47,338 nt of DNA from Chloroflexota bacterium (GTDB taxonomy: Bacteria; Chloroflexota; Dehalococcoidia; Lucifugimonadales; Lucifugimonadaceae), in the NCBI GenBank assembly GCA_002721615.1, contig PBKW01000007.1, forward strand, positions 35,567-82,904, given 5' to 3'. The translations under genes and the position numbers were made by a program. The notes below the pieces were generated by a model. It ran no database searches. It saw nothing but the letters and a program-made list of their open reading frames with translations, and had not been told where the DNA came from. How positions within the stretch are numbered: position 1 is the first letter of the stretch; each line of letters begins with the position of its first letter. This document shows positions 31,803-39,869 of this stretch, piece by piece.

Positions 31803-33032
31803 TTATACTGATGGTTTTAGGAGAAATTTTTGTAGGGATTCTTCATCAATATCTATTCCTAATCCAGGTGCTTCTGTGACAGGAAATAATCCGTTTTTTG
31901 GTTCGAAAGGTTTAGATAGATATAAAGATTTCATTTTATTGCCTTGTTCTGAATGTTCCATTATCAGGAAATTAGGTGTCGCTATTGAAAATTGTACTGT
32001 AGATGCTACTGATAATATTCCTCCTCCTCCTACATGTGGGGCAACCGGAATATTATAAAGGTGTGCAATAGAAGCAATTTGTTTTGCGCCTGTCAACCCA
32101 GTTCTAGCTATATCTGGCATAGAAATATCATATGCTCTTTTTTCAAATATTTCTCTCATTTCAAATTTTGTTCTAGTCCATTCTCCATTGGCTATTGGCA
32201 TATCAAGTGATCTAGCAATTTCTATTTGTCCTGGTATGTCATTAGGATCAGATGGAGATTCTAGCCAATATACATTAAAGTTCTCTAGTTGTTTACCTAG
32301 TTTTATTGCTTCGTGGGTATTGAACATCATATGAACATCCAGCATAAGATCTATATTGTTTCCAACGGTTTTTCTCACTTCAGATACAATATCAATAGTT
32401 CCTTCAATAGTTTCTCTAAGATGAAGTTTCAAGGCCTTATATCCTTTTGATATTGACCACTCTGCCATTTCAGCAACTTTTTTAGGGTCTCTTCCACCAA
32501 TTCCATTATATATTTTGACAGAATTTCTATGCCTTCCTCCCATTAGTTTATGAGTTGGTAATTTAAAAGTTTTCCCTATGGCATCCCAAATTGCAATGTC
32601 TACTCCAGAAATTGCATCTATATAAAATCCAGTGTAATGTCCTCTTTCTCTCATAGCAGTAAAGTTGTTATGCCAAATTGCTTCTACATCTAAAATATCT
32701 GCATTAATAATTAATGGATATACAAGGTCATTAATTATTGTTGCTGTTGTATTTGGGGATACAGGAGATTGAGATTCGCCCCATCCAACAATCCCATCTG
32801 AGGTTTCTACTCTCACTACAGTGGTTTCATGAAATTTTGAATATATAGAAGTATGATGAGTTTCGTCTATAAAATGGTCTCCTAGATCTCTAATAGGAGG
32901 GCGTTCAGAACCTCCTCCGAAGCTTTGATCAGATACATCTTTTCTTCCCTTATCAAACTGTTCAAGTATAGATGAAACATCGTCATAATTTTGAATTCTA
33001 ATTGGATAAGCTTTTACATCAACTATTTTCAT
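31803..33032 (-). CDS. Enolase-superfamily enzyme, mandelate racemase-like (copy D)
   Basis: 409-aa member. The capping domain has an insertion near residues 20-70 (rich in Ser, Asp and His) that the other copies lack. Barrel residues: Lys202-Leu-His204 (KLH), Asp232 and His234 (LDVH), Glu258 (WLESP), Glu284 (NGEW), Asp307 (MPDI) and His333 (APHVGGGG). The KxH on strand 2 together with the His-Asp dyad suits an acid-sugar dehydratase or racemase. It heads a minus-strand group with an EamA transporter and DUF368. The -10 palindrome just upstream is shared with the divergent HPP gene, and no ribosome site is present, so it is likely leaderless. Confidence 0.87.
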   Translation of the reverse strand: MKIVDVKAYPIRIQNYDDVSSILEQFDKGRKDVSDQSFGGGSERPPIRDLGDHFIDETHHTSIYSKFHETTVVRVETSDGIVGWGESQSPVSPNTTATIINDLVYPLIINADILDVEAIWHNNFTAMRERGHYTGFYIDAISGVDIAIWDAIGKTFKLPTHKLMGGRHRNSVKIYNGIGGRDPKKVAEMAEWSISKGYKALKLHLRETIEGTIDIVSEVRKTVGNNIDLMLDVHMMFNTHEAIKLGKQLENFNVYWLESPSDPNDIPGQIEIARSLDMPIANGEWTRTKFEMREIFEKRAYDISMPDIARTGLTGAKQIASIAHLYNIPVAPHVGGGGILSVASTVQFSIATPNFLIMEHSEQGNKMKSLYLSKPFEPKNGLFPVTEAPGLGIDIDEESLQKFLLKPSV

Positions 33033-33058
33033 ATTTTGATTATAATTAAAAATAGACT
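33033..33058. promoter_or_regulatory. 26-bp bidirectional promoter with palindromic -10 ATTATAAT
   Basis: The palindrome ATTATAAT (33039-33046) contains TATAAT on both strands: minus-strand -10 at 33039-33044, six bases from the enolase ATG, and plus-strand -10 at 33041-33046, 12 bases from the HPP ATG. There is no room for separate promoters or ribosome sites, so both messages are predicted to start at or just before the start codon. Confidence 0.55.
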
Positions 33059-33592
33059 ATGAATAAAGAACGTAATAACTTGTTCAAAAATTGGCATTTT
33101 TTAGATAAAAATTTTTCTGAAAAGAAATTTTATTATCTATTTCAGTCTGCATTAACTTCTATAGCTTTATTTTTAATATTTTTATTTGAAGATAGGTTTG
33201 CAAGTGGAGCAATTTTAGCTGGTATTGGCTCTACTATTGCTTTAATTTTTTTAGTTCCACATTCAATTGCAACTCATCCTAGAAGAGTTTTAGGAGGACA
33301 TATTGTAGCTATTTTATTATCATTTATTGTTTTTTTATTGTTAACTATTTTATTTGGAGATTTTTCAAATATTCCTTTAAATTATTTAAGATTATCTTCA
33401 GTAATTTCAATAGGATTTCTAATAATGATCATGGGGTTAACCAATACTGAACATCCTCCTGCTGCTGCCTGTCTTTTGGGATTAATATTGAATGGTGTGA
33501 ACCTTGAAAGAATTCTATCAATTTTAGGTGCTGTTATTTTATTGATATTGATTAGATTTCTTCTTATAAATAGGTTAAAAAATCTAATATAA
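33059..33592 (+). CDS. HPP family integral membrane protein
   Basis: 177 aa with about five to six hydrophobic spans and the family-defining His-Pro-Pro in NTEHPPAAACLLGL (near 130). LVPHSIATHPRRVLGGH near 67-83 is the first conserved block. Plant and cyanobacterial HPP proteins transport nitrite into plastids or cells; the bacterial role is less certain. The coding region stops at the base before the stop codon of the convergent SDR gene begins, so there is no intergenic space at the 3' end. Confidence 0.88.
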   Translation: MNKERNNLFKNWHFLDKNFSEKKFYYLFQSALTSIALFLIFLFEDRFASGAILAGIGSTIALIFLVPHSIATHPRRVLGGHIVAILLSFIVFLLLTILFGDFSNIPLNYLRLSSVISIGFLIMIMGLTNTEHPPAAACLLGLILNGVNLERILSILGAVILLILIRFLLINRLKNLI

Positions 33593-34348
33593 TTATAATC
33601 GGTTTTTCCCACCACCAACAGTGATAACCTCTCCAGTAATGTAAGAAGAATTTTCAGATACAAGGAAAGATATTGCTGAAGCTATATCTTCGGGCTCTGC
33701 TAGTCTACCTAAAGGTATAGTATTTATCTGAGATTCTAAAACTTTTGGGTTTTTGATTTTTACTTCATCGTGAAAATGAGTATCAACTATACCAGGAGAA
33801 ATTGCGTTAACTCTTATCCCATGTTCTGCTAAATAAGCTGCTGCTGTAACAGTCATTGTAACTACACCTGATTTTGCAATTGCATAGGAAGGTGAAGAAG
33901 TCATTCCTCCAGATGAGGATATTGATGCTATGTTAATTATACATCCTGATTTTTGCTTAATCATATGTTTTGCAGCTTCTTGCATTATGAAGAATGGACC
34001 TTTTAAATTTAGATTCAAATTCCATTCCCAATTTTCTTCGCTTACTTCAGGAAAACTATTAGGTTTTGAGGCACCTGCATTATTAATGAGAATATCTAGT
34101 TTTCCATAATGTTTAATTACGCTATCTATAAGAATTTTAGCGTTGGATATATCACTAGAATCAAATACTCCCCCTGTCGCTTCAATTCCCTCGCTTTTTA
34201 AATCTGATAAAGATTCTTCAAGTAAATTCGAATCAATGTCTGTAATGTATAGGGATTTTCCAGATCTTCCTAATTTTAATGCTGTTGCCTTACCACTTCC
34301 TCTTCCGGCCCCAGTTATTGTAGCAATTTGGGGATTAGAACTTTTCAT
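33593..34348 (-). CDS. Short-chain dehydrogenase/reductase, FabG-like
   Basis: 251-aa classical SDR using NAD(P)H. The cofactor motif is TGAGRGSGKA near 14-23 (Ser where most FabG-like proteins have Ile). NNAGAS is near 88-93. The catalytic Ser-Tyr-Lys set is visible in ISSSGG, followed by SYAIAKSG. The C-terminal SYITGEVITVGGG is typical. A partner for sugar-acid or hydroxy-acid oxidation is likely, given the neighbouring dehydratases, though a 3-oxoacyl-ACP reductase role cannot be excluded. It is divergent from enolase copy E across 96 bases. Confidence 0.93.
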   Translation of the reverse strand: MKSSNPQIATITGAGRGSGKATALKLGRSGKSLYITDIDSNLLEESLSDLKSEGIEATGGVFDSSDISNAKILIDSVIKHYGKLDILINNAGASKPNSFPEVSEENWEWNLNLNLKGPFFIMQEAAKHMIKQKSGCIINIASISSSGGMTSSPSYAIAKSGVVTMTVTAAAYLAEHGIRVNAISPGIVDTHFHDEVKIKNPKVLESQINTIPLGRLAEPEDIASAISFLVSENSSYITGEVITVGGGKNRL

Positions 34349-34444
34349 TTTAGACCTGCTGTTTTTTCTTAATAAATAGTATATTTAGATTTATTCTACT
34401 TGAATAATAAAAGAAAATTAAATACCACTCAATAAAGAGGAATT

Positions 34445-35623
34445 ATGAAATCAGATTTAGAGATCACCAAAATAGAAATTGTAGAATTTAAGCATCCAGT
34501 AAAGAATTTAGGTAAGGATTATAATTCTTTTAATCTTGTTTATACCCCTAATAATGATTTAGAAATGACAGGCTTGATCTTAAGGATTCACACTTCCGAA
34601 GGCATTATAGGAGAATATGAAGGTTTAACTGGCCCTGCTTTAGCTGAAGTGAAAATGATTGCTGACTATTTATTAGGAAAAAATCCTCTAGAAAGAGAAC
34701 AAATATACAACGATACTAAGCGGGGATTACGACATGGAGCAATGCTCGGAACTAGTATTGTTGATATTTGTTTGTGGGACATAGCAGGAAAGTTATATGA
34801 AGAACCTATTTGGAGATTATTAGGAGGTCAATCTAGAAAACTTCCTTGTTATGCTTCTACTTTACATGGTGATGAAAATGGAGGTTTAACTACTCCTGAT
34901 GATTTTATTGAATTTGCCGAACAATGTTTTTCCATGGGTTATCCGGCTTTCAAGATTCATGGTTGGGGTTTAGCAAGAAATGATATATCTAGAGAAATAT
35001 CCAATGTTTTGAAAATGGGAGAGAAATTTAAAGGAAGAATGGATTTGATGATAGATCCAGCTTGTGAAATAAAAAACTTCATGGATGCTTTGGCTTTAGG
35101 AAAAGCATGTGATGAGGCGGAATTTTTCTGGTGGGAGGACCCTTATCAAGATGGGGGAGTATCTCAATTTTCACATAGAAAATTGAGACAAATGGTTAAA
35201 ACTCCTCTTCTACAAACTGAACATATTAGGATGCTAGAACAGCATGTAGATTTTATAGTAGCTGATGGTACTGATTTAGTAAGAGCTGGAGCACATGAGG
35301 ATGGTGGAATTACTGGAGTAATGAAAATTGCTCATGCGGCAGAAGGTTTTGGTTTAGATGTGGAATTACATGGTCCTGGTCCTGCACATAGACATTTAAT
35401 GACTTCGATTAGGAATACGAATTATTTTGAAATGGGATTAGTTCATCCCAATGTGGATTCCTATAAATCACCTTGTTATCTTGATTATTCTGATAACTTA
35501 GACTCTATAGATAAAAATGGTAATGTAGAAGCTCCTGATAAACCGGGATTAGGTGTAACTTTGGATTGGGATTGGATTAATAAATTTGAAATAGATAGAG
35601 GAATAATTTCTGAAAAATTATAA
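34445..35623 (+). CDS. Enolase-superfamily enzyme (copy E)
   Basis: 392-aa member of a subgroup shared with copy G. Both have the block GDExxGGL[ST]TP after the capping domain, a KIH/KLH strand 2 followed by Trp, and an HGxG C-terminal motif in place of the usual APHNP. Residues here: Lys170-Ile-His172, Asp204 (IDPAC, no His on strand 3), Glu231 (WWEDP), Glu259 (QTEHI), Asp286 (HEDGG) and His309 (ELHGPG). Likely a dehydratase or racemase of a hydroxy-acid with a different substrate from copies A-D. GAGGA precedes the ATG. It is followed at nine bases by copy F, so the two enzymes are co-transcribed. Confidence 0.87.
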   Translation: MKSDLEITKIEIVEFKHPVKNLGKDYNSFNLVYTPNNDLEMTGLILRIHTSEGIIGEYEGLTGPALAEVKMIADYLLGKNPLEREQIYNDTKRGLRHGAMLGTSIVDICLWDIAGKLYEEPIWRLLGGQSRKLPCYASTLHGDENGGLTTPDDFIEFAEQCFSMGYPAFKIHGWGLARNDISREISNVLKMGEKFKGRMDLMIDPACEIKNFMDALALGKACDEAEFFWWEDPYQDGGVSQFSHRKLRQMVKTPLLQTEHIRMLEQHVDFIVADGTDLVRAGAHEDGGITGVMKIAHAAEGFGLDVELHGPGPAHRHLMTSIRNTNYFEMGLVHPNVDSYKSPCYLDYSDNLDSIDKNGNVEAPDKPGLGVTLDWDWINKFEIDRGIISEKL

Positions 35624-35632
35624 GGAGAAATC

Positions 35633-36880
35633 ATGAAGATTACTGATCTGAAGTGTGCAATTATAGGTAATACTCCGGTGGTTAGAATAACTACAGATGA
35701 AGGTATTTCAGGTTATGGTCAAGCAGAATGGTCTAAACCATATCTTAAACCATATGTCTTATTTTATAAGCCATTGATTTTAGGGGAAGATCCTACAAAC
35801 GTTGAAAGGGTAATGAGTAAAATTAGACGACTAGGATCATTTAAACCTTGGGGTGCCGCAGTAAGTGCAATAGAAGTAGCATTATGGGATATTGCAGGAA
35901 AAGCTGCAGATCTTCCAGTTTATAAACTACTGGGAGGAAAAGTTCGAGATAGAGTTCTTGTGTATAACGGAGGAATTAGATTTCCAATGGAAGGTGATTC
36001 AAGTCCTGAAAATTTTGCTAAAAATATCTTAAAAATGAAAAATTTAAAAGAAGGTTTTTCTATAATAAAACAAGGAATTTCTTTACATGGTCAGATGGCA
36101 GATAATTTCGATAAATATTTTTATGGAGATATATCTTGGGATGAACGAAACAGCATAATTTTTGAAAATGATTCTAAGGATCAATGGGCTCTTAGCCAAT
36201 ATCTTCCTTTTGGAGGTCAAATTACTGAGAAAGGGATGAATTACACTTTAGATTGTATTATAGCAATGAAAGAAGTTTTAGGAGATGAAGTTGGACTTGC
36301 ACTAGATTGTGGACCAGGCATTGTTCCTCATGATGCCTTAAAATTAGCTCAATCTGTTGAAGATTTAAATATAATGTGGATGGAAGATATGATAACTGGG
36401 GATTACACTCCTTATGTATTAGCTGATTTATATAGGGATGTGACAATCAATACTTCTACACCAATTCATACTGGAGAACAAATCTATTTACGCCAAAACT
36501 TTAAAGATCTTATTGATAAAAGGGCTGTAAATATTATTGGCCCAGATCCTTTAGATGTAGGAGGTTTAGCTGAAACAAAATGGATTGCGGAATATGCTGA
36601 CTTGAATGGAATTATGATTGCACCACATGGAACAATAGACGGATTAATTGGATTAGCAGCTCATGTTCATTTAGCAGCGACACTTCCAAGGAATTATATT
36701 GCTTTGGAATATCCTGTACCATGCCATAAATGGTGGTACGACATTATAGAGGGTCTACCAGATCCTATAGTAAAAGATAGCTTTATAGATGTTTGGGACT
36801 CTCCTGGTCTTGGGATTAAATTTCGAGAAGATGAAGCATCAAGATATCTTGATGAAGAAGATAAAGATTTTTTTAACTAA
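35633..36880 (+). CDS. Enolase-superfamily enzyme with enlarged barrel loop (copy F)
   Basis: 415 aa, the longest copy. Lys146 lies in IIKQG. There is then an insertion, so that the first metal ligand Asp225 (LDCGPG) is about 80 residues later, against some 40 in copy A. Glu251 (WMEDM), Glu282 (HTGEQ), Asp305 (GPDPL) and His332 (APHGTIDG) complete the set. Strand 3 lacks the His seen in copies A-D and G. The insert (about 150-205) is aromatic and charged (FDKYFYGDISWDERN) and would reshape the active-site entrance. AAGGAG precedes the ATG. Second gene of the E-F pair; converges on the alpha/beta hydrolase after five bases. Confidence 0.87.
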   Translation: MKITDLKCAIIGNTPVVRITTDEGISGYGQAEWSKPYLKPYVLFYKPLILGEDPTNVERVMSKIRRLGSFKPWGAAVSAIEVALWDIAGKAADLPVYKLLGGKVRDRVLVYNGGIRFPMEGDSSPENFAKNILKMKNLKEGFSIIKQGISLHGQMADNFDKYFYGDISWDERNSIIFENDSKDQWALSQYLPFGGQITEKGMNYTLDCIIAMKEVLGDEVGLALDCGPGIVPHDALKLAQSVEDLNIMWMEDMITGDYTPYVLADLYRDVTINTSTPIHTGEQIYLRQNFKDLIDKRAVNIIGPDPLDVGGLAETKWIAEYADLNGIMIAPHGTIDGLIGLAAHVHLAATLPRNYIALEYPVPCHKWWYDIIEGLPDPIVKDSFIDVWDSPGLGIKFREDEASRYLDEEDKDFFN

Positions 36881-36885
36881 GAAAG

Positions 36886-37785
36886 CTAATTGAATCTTTC
36901 ATCAAAATATTCTTTGAAATATTTCATGTAAGTATCTTTGTTTCCTTCATAAGCTTTTCCATGTTCTTCGCAAATTTCAAATTTTTGGTATTCAGATTTC
37001 TTTGGAGAATTCGAAGAAATTACATCAGAATGAGAAACAGGGATGCGCTCATCATTTTCACAATGGACTATGATTATAGGAAAATTTAAATTTGAAACTG
37101 TATCTTGTGGAGCAATATCCTCGATATTTATGCCCTGAAGTATTATTGAGCTTTTGATGATTCCAAATTTTAGTAAGTTTGCAATAAATTTTGGAATAGG
37201 AGTCCTATCAGAGACTTCTTTAGCTAAAAGTTCAGGTATGTTGTAGTAAGGACTATCTGCAAATACTCCTACAATAGAGTTTGTTTCTTCTGCTGCTAAA
37301 ATTCCGATTACAGCACCGTAGCTTAATCCCATTACACCTACATTATGAATATTTTTATTTTCTTTTAAATATTGTATTGCACCTAAAACATCATTTTTTT
37401 CTCTTAAACCTAAACCGAGAGGAGCTTCATCTGAATAACCATGACCTCTCAAGTCAAATGTAAGTACTGAAAATCCAAGACTATGAATTTCTGAGATAAG
37501 TTCCATCTTTTCTCCTTCACGGTTTGCATCTAGTCCATGTATCCAAATGATTGTTCCTTTAGAATTAGCTGTTGGTATCCACCATCCCCTTAATGTGATT
37601 TCTTCTTCCTCATTTGAGAAAAATTCTATTTCTTCGAATTCAATATTATATTCTTCTGGATTAGTTTCTGGTAGATTGATTTTCACTTGAAAGGCAAGAT
37701 TCGTAATGTACAAAGATAATCCAATATAAATTACAATAATTAAAGAAAAGAAAATAATCGCACTTAAGAAAATTATCTTGGTCAT
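36886..37785 (-). CDS. Membrane-anchored alpha/beta hydrolase
   Basis: 299-aa hydrolase with one N-terminal span (about 5-30) and a soluble alpha/beta domain. The oxyanion region is IWIHGLDANREG, DLRGHGYSDE is the strand-4 turn, and the nucleophile is Ser155 in GLSYGA. The acid and base are probably Asp in HCENDERIP and His in EEHGKAYEG. It may be an outward-facing esterase, lipase or carboxylesterase-like protein of the BAAT/DUF1749 kind. It lies downstream of the LLM oxidoreductase (21 bases) in a minus-strand group that includes enolase copy G and the mannonate dehydratase. Confidence 0.85.
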   Translation of the reverse strand: MTKIIFLSAIIFFSLIIVIYIGLSLYITNLAFQVKINLPETNPEEYNIEFEEIEFFSNEEEEITLRGWWIPTANSKGTIIWIHGLDANREGEKMELISEIHSLGFSVLTFDLRGHGYSDEAPLGLGLREKNDVLGAIQYLKENKNIHNVGVMGLSYGAVIGILAAEETNSIVGVFADSPYYNIPELLAKEVSDRTPIPKFIANLLKFGIIKSSIILQGINIEDIAPQDTVSNLNFPIIIVHCENDERIPVSHSDVISSNSPKKSEYQKFEICEEHGKAYEGNKDTYMKYFKEYFDERFN

Positions 37786-37806
37786 TGAAAAATTCCCATT
37801 AGTTTT

Positions 37807-38688
37807 TTAATTTATAAATTCAGAAAAATTTTCAAGTACTGAAAGATGTTCTGATACTGATTTTAATCCAAGGTTCATAGTGTTTATTGAAATTTGAGTT
37901 GCTCCTAATTGTTTCCAATTGTTGATTTCGTCTTTTAATATTGATTTATCTTTGCTGTTTAGAAATTCATTAATAACCGCTGGAATGAAAGTTCCATTAA
38001 TTCCTATTTTTTTTGGATCTCTAGCATTTTCAATAATATATTTTTTGAATTTCTTTATAGTTTCAAAGCCTTGATTATTTGGTTGAATAGTAGCCATCCA
38101 TCCATCTGCTACTCTAGCTGTTCTTTTTAGAACTACTTCTGCTCCTCCTCCAATCCAAATAGGTATAGATTCTTTAGGCATAGGATTGATTCCAACATCA
38201 GGTATTTTATGGAAATCTCCTTCATAAGATACAGATTTGTTCGTCCATAATTTTTTGAGTACTTCAATTTGTTCTTCACATCTTTTCCCTCTGTTTTTAA
38301 AATTCATTCCCAAAGCATCATATTCTAAATCATTCCATCCAATTCCAATTCCTAATTCTAGTCTTCCATTACTTAAAATATCTAGTGAAGCTGCTTGTTT
38401 AGCTACAAGAACAGCAGGTCTTTGAGGAAGTATGATTACTCCAGTAAAAAATTTAATTTTTGAAGTTATTGAGGAAAGAAAACTGAACAAAACAAAAGGT
38501 TCATGAAATGGGTCATTAATATTGTAAACTCCATTCCAATTGGGCCTATTATCTAAATTTGCACCTACGACGTGTTCGTAAGCTAATATATGAGAGAACC
38601 CCATTGATTCAACCTCTTCTCCATAAAGTTTTATGTCATTGGGATTATTGCCAATTTCCGTTTGAGGAAAAGTAACACCTATTTTCAT
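37807..38688 (-). CDS. LLM-class F420-dependent oxidoreductase
   Basis: 293-aa luciferase-like monooxygenase-fold enzyme. LGIGIGWNDLEYDALGMNFKNRG near 112-134 is the hallmark of the F420-dependent subgroup, as are GFSHILAYEHVVG, GVIILPQRPAVLVAKQAASLD and IPIWIGGGAEVVLKRTARVADGW. It catalyses hydride transfer with reduced or oxidised F420 or an FMN-dependent monooxygenation, and the substrate is unknown. The family is heavily expanded in several marine Chloroflexota. AGGAAAAATT precedes the ATG. It sits 12 bases after enolase copy G. Confidence 0.9.
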   Translation of the reverse strand: MKIGVTFPQTEIGNNPNDIKLYGEEVESMGFSHILAYEHVVGANLDNRPNWNGVYNINDPFHEPFVLFSFLSSITSKIKFFTGVIILPQRPAVLVAKQAASLDILSNGRLELGIGIGWNDLEYDALGMNFKNRGKRCEEQIEVLKKLWTNKSVSYEGDFHKIPDVGINPMPKESIPIWIGGGAEVVLKRTARVADGWMATIQPNNQGFETIKKFKKYIIENARDPKKIGINGTFIPAVINEFLNSKDKSILKDEINNWKQLGATQISINTMNLGLKSVSEHLSVLENFSEFIN

Positions 38689-38700
38689 AATTTTTCCTAT

Positions 38701-39852
38701 TTAATCTATTAATGAATTATTTATGTAATCAAAATTAATATCCCAACCTAAGCCATCTCCTAGAGGCATACTGATGAAACCTTCTTTATCCATGGGATCC
38801 ATTATATTATTTAGATATGCAGGAGGTTCTTCATGATCTATAAAAGGATGCAATAATCCTCTTTCATATAATTCTCCTGGTATAGCCATAGATAATAATG
38901 CATGCAAATTTCCTGCTCCTCCTCCATGTACTTCTAATGCCATATTGAATGATTCAGCTAGATGGATGATCTTCATTAATGGAGTTAATCCTCCTACATC
39001 TCCTACACCTCCTCTCAAAATATCACATGCATTGTTAGTAATCCATTCGGCTCTAGTTGCTAATTTTCCTTGCATTGTTTCTGGACCTAAAATTGGTAAA
39101 TCTAATTGATCACTTAACCATATATAAGACGACATGCTAGATTCATCCATAGGTTCTTCCATCCAATGAAAATTGAGTTTTTCTAATTCTTTACCAATCC
39201 ATAGGGCATCTAACCTTGAATAGTTATGATGAGGATCAAGCATTAGTGGAATATCATCGCCTACAGCTTCTCTAACTGCAGCACAAGCTTTTATATCCAT
39301 TTTGGGATCTGGAGCCCATTTTATTGGAGGATACCAAGTATGTAATTTGAAAGCTTGATAACCACGTTCTTTAATACACCATTCAGCAAATTTTGCATAT
39401 TCTTCTGGTGTGCTCAAACCTCCATTCATCTCGTCTCCACACATTGTACTAGCATAAGCTGGAACTTTGTCTCTATATAAACCCAGTATTCGATTAATAG
39501 GTTGTTTTAAAACCTTTCCTATTGTATCCCATAGTGCTAAGTCAACATTTGATAACACTTTATCATTTAGTGATTCTTGTCCAATTCTTTGCATATGGTT
39601 TAATTTTTGCCATAGTCTTTCTCTGAAAAAAGGATCTTCTCCTACCAAAATTGGAGCGATAACATTTTCAGTTATTTCTTTTCCTACACCAAAAGAATAA
39701 CCACTTATCCCTTCATCAGTGTGAATAGAAAATAGTGTTGTTTTGATTTTATGTTCTTTTAAGTCTGGGTCAGGATGAGTATGTCCTTCATCATCACTAA
39801 CAGTTTTTGTAGAATAGAAAAAAGTTTTACTTGTTACTTCTGTAATTTTCAT
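38701..39852 (-). CDS. Enolase-superfamily enzyme (copy G)
   Basis: 383-aa member grouped with copy E by the shared GDExxGGLSTP block and the HGGG terminus. Residues: Lys169-Leu-His171 followed by TWYPP, Asp206 and His208 (LDPHHN, the His absent from copy E), Glu232 (HWMEEP), Glu258 (GPETM), Asp285 (GGVGDVGG) and His309 (EVHGGG). The N-terminus has a His/Asp-rich stretch (DDEGHTHPDPD) in the capping domain that could contribute to substrate selection. It is 17 bases downstream of a UxuA-like gene, so two unrelated dehydratase folds are in one operon. Substrate likely an aldonate or uronate derivative, by inference. Confidence 0.87.
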   Translation of the reverse strand: MKITEVTSKTFFYSTKTVSDDEGHTHPDPDLKEHKIKTTLFSIHTDEGISGYSFGVGKEITENVIAPILVGEDPFFRERLWQKLNHMQRIGQESLNDKVLSNVDLALWDTIGKVLKQPINRILGLYRDKVPAYASTMCGDEMNGGLSTPEEYAKFAEWCIKERGYQAFKLHTWYPPIKWAPDPKMDIKACAAVREAVGDDIPLMLDPHHNYSRLDALWIGKELEKLNFHWMEEPMDESSMSSYIWLSDQLDLPILGPETMQGKLATRAEWITNNACDILRGGVGDVGGLTPLMKIIHLAESFNMALEVHGGGAGNLHALLSMAIPGELYERGLLHPFIDHEEPPAYLNNIMDPMDKEGFISMPLGDGLGWDINFDYINNSLID

Positions 39853-39869
39853 AAAAGCTCTCGATATTA

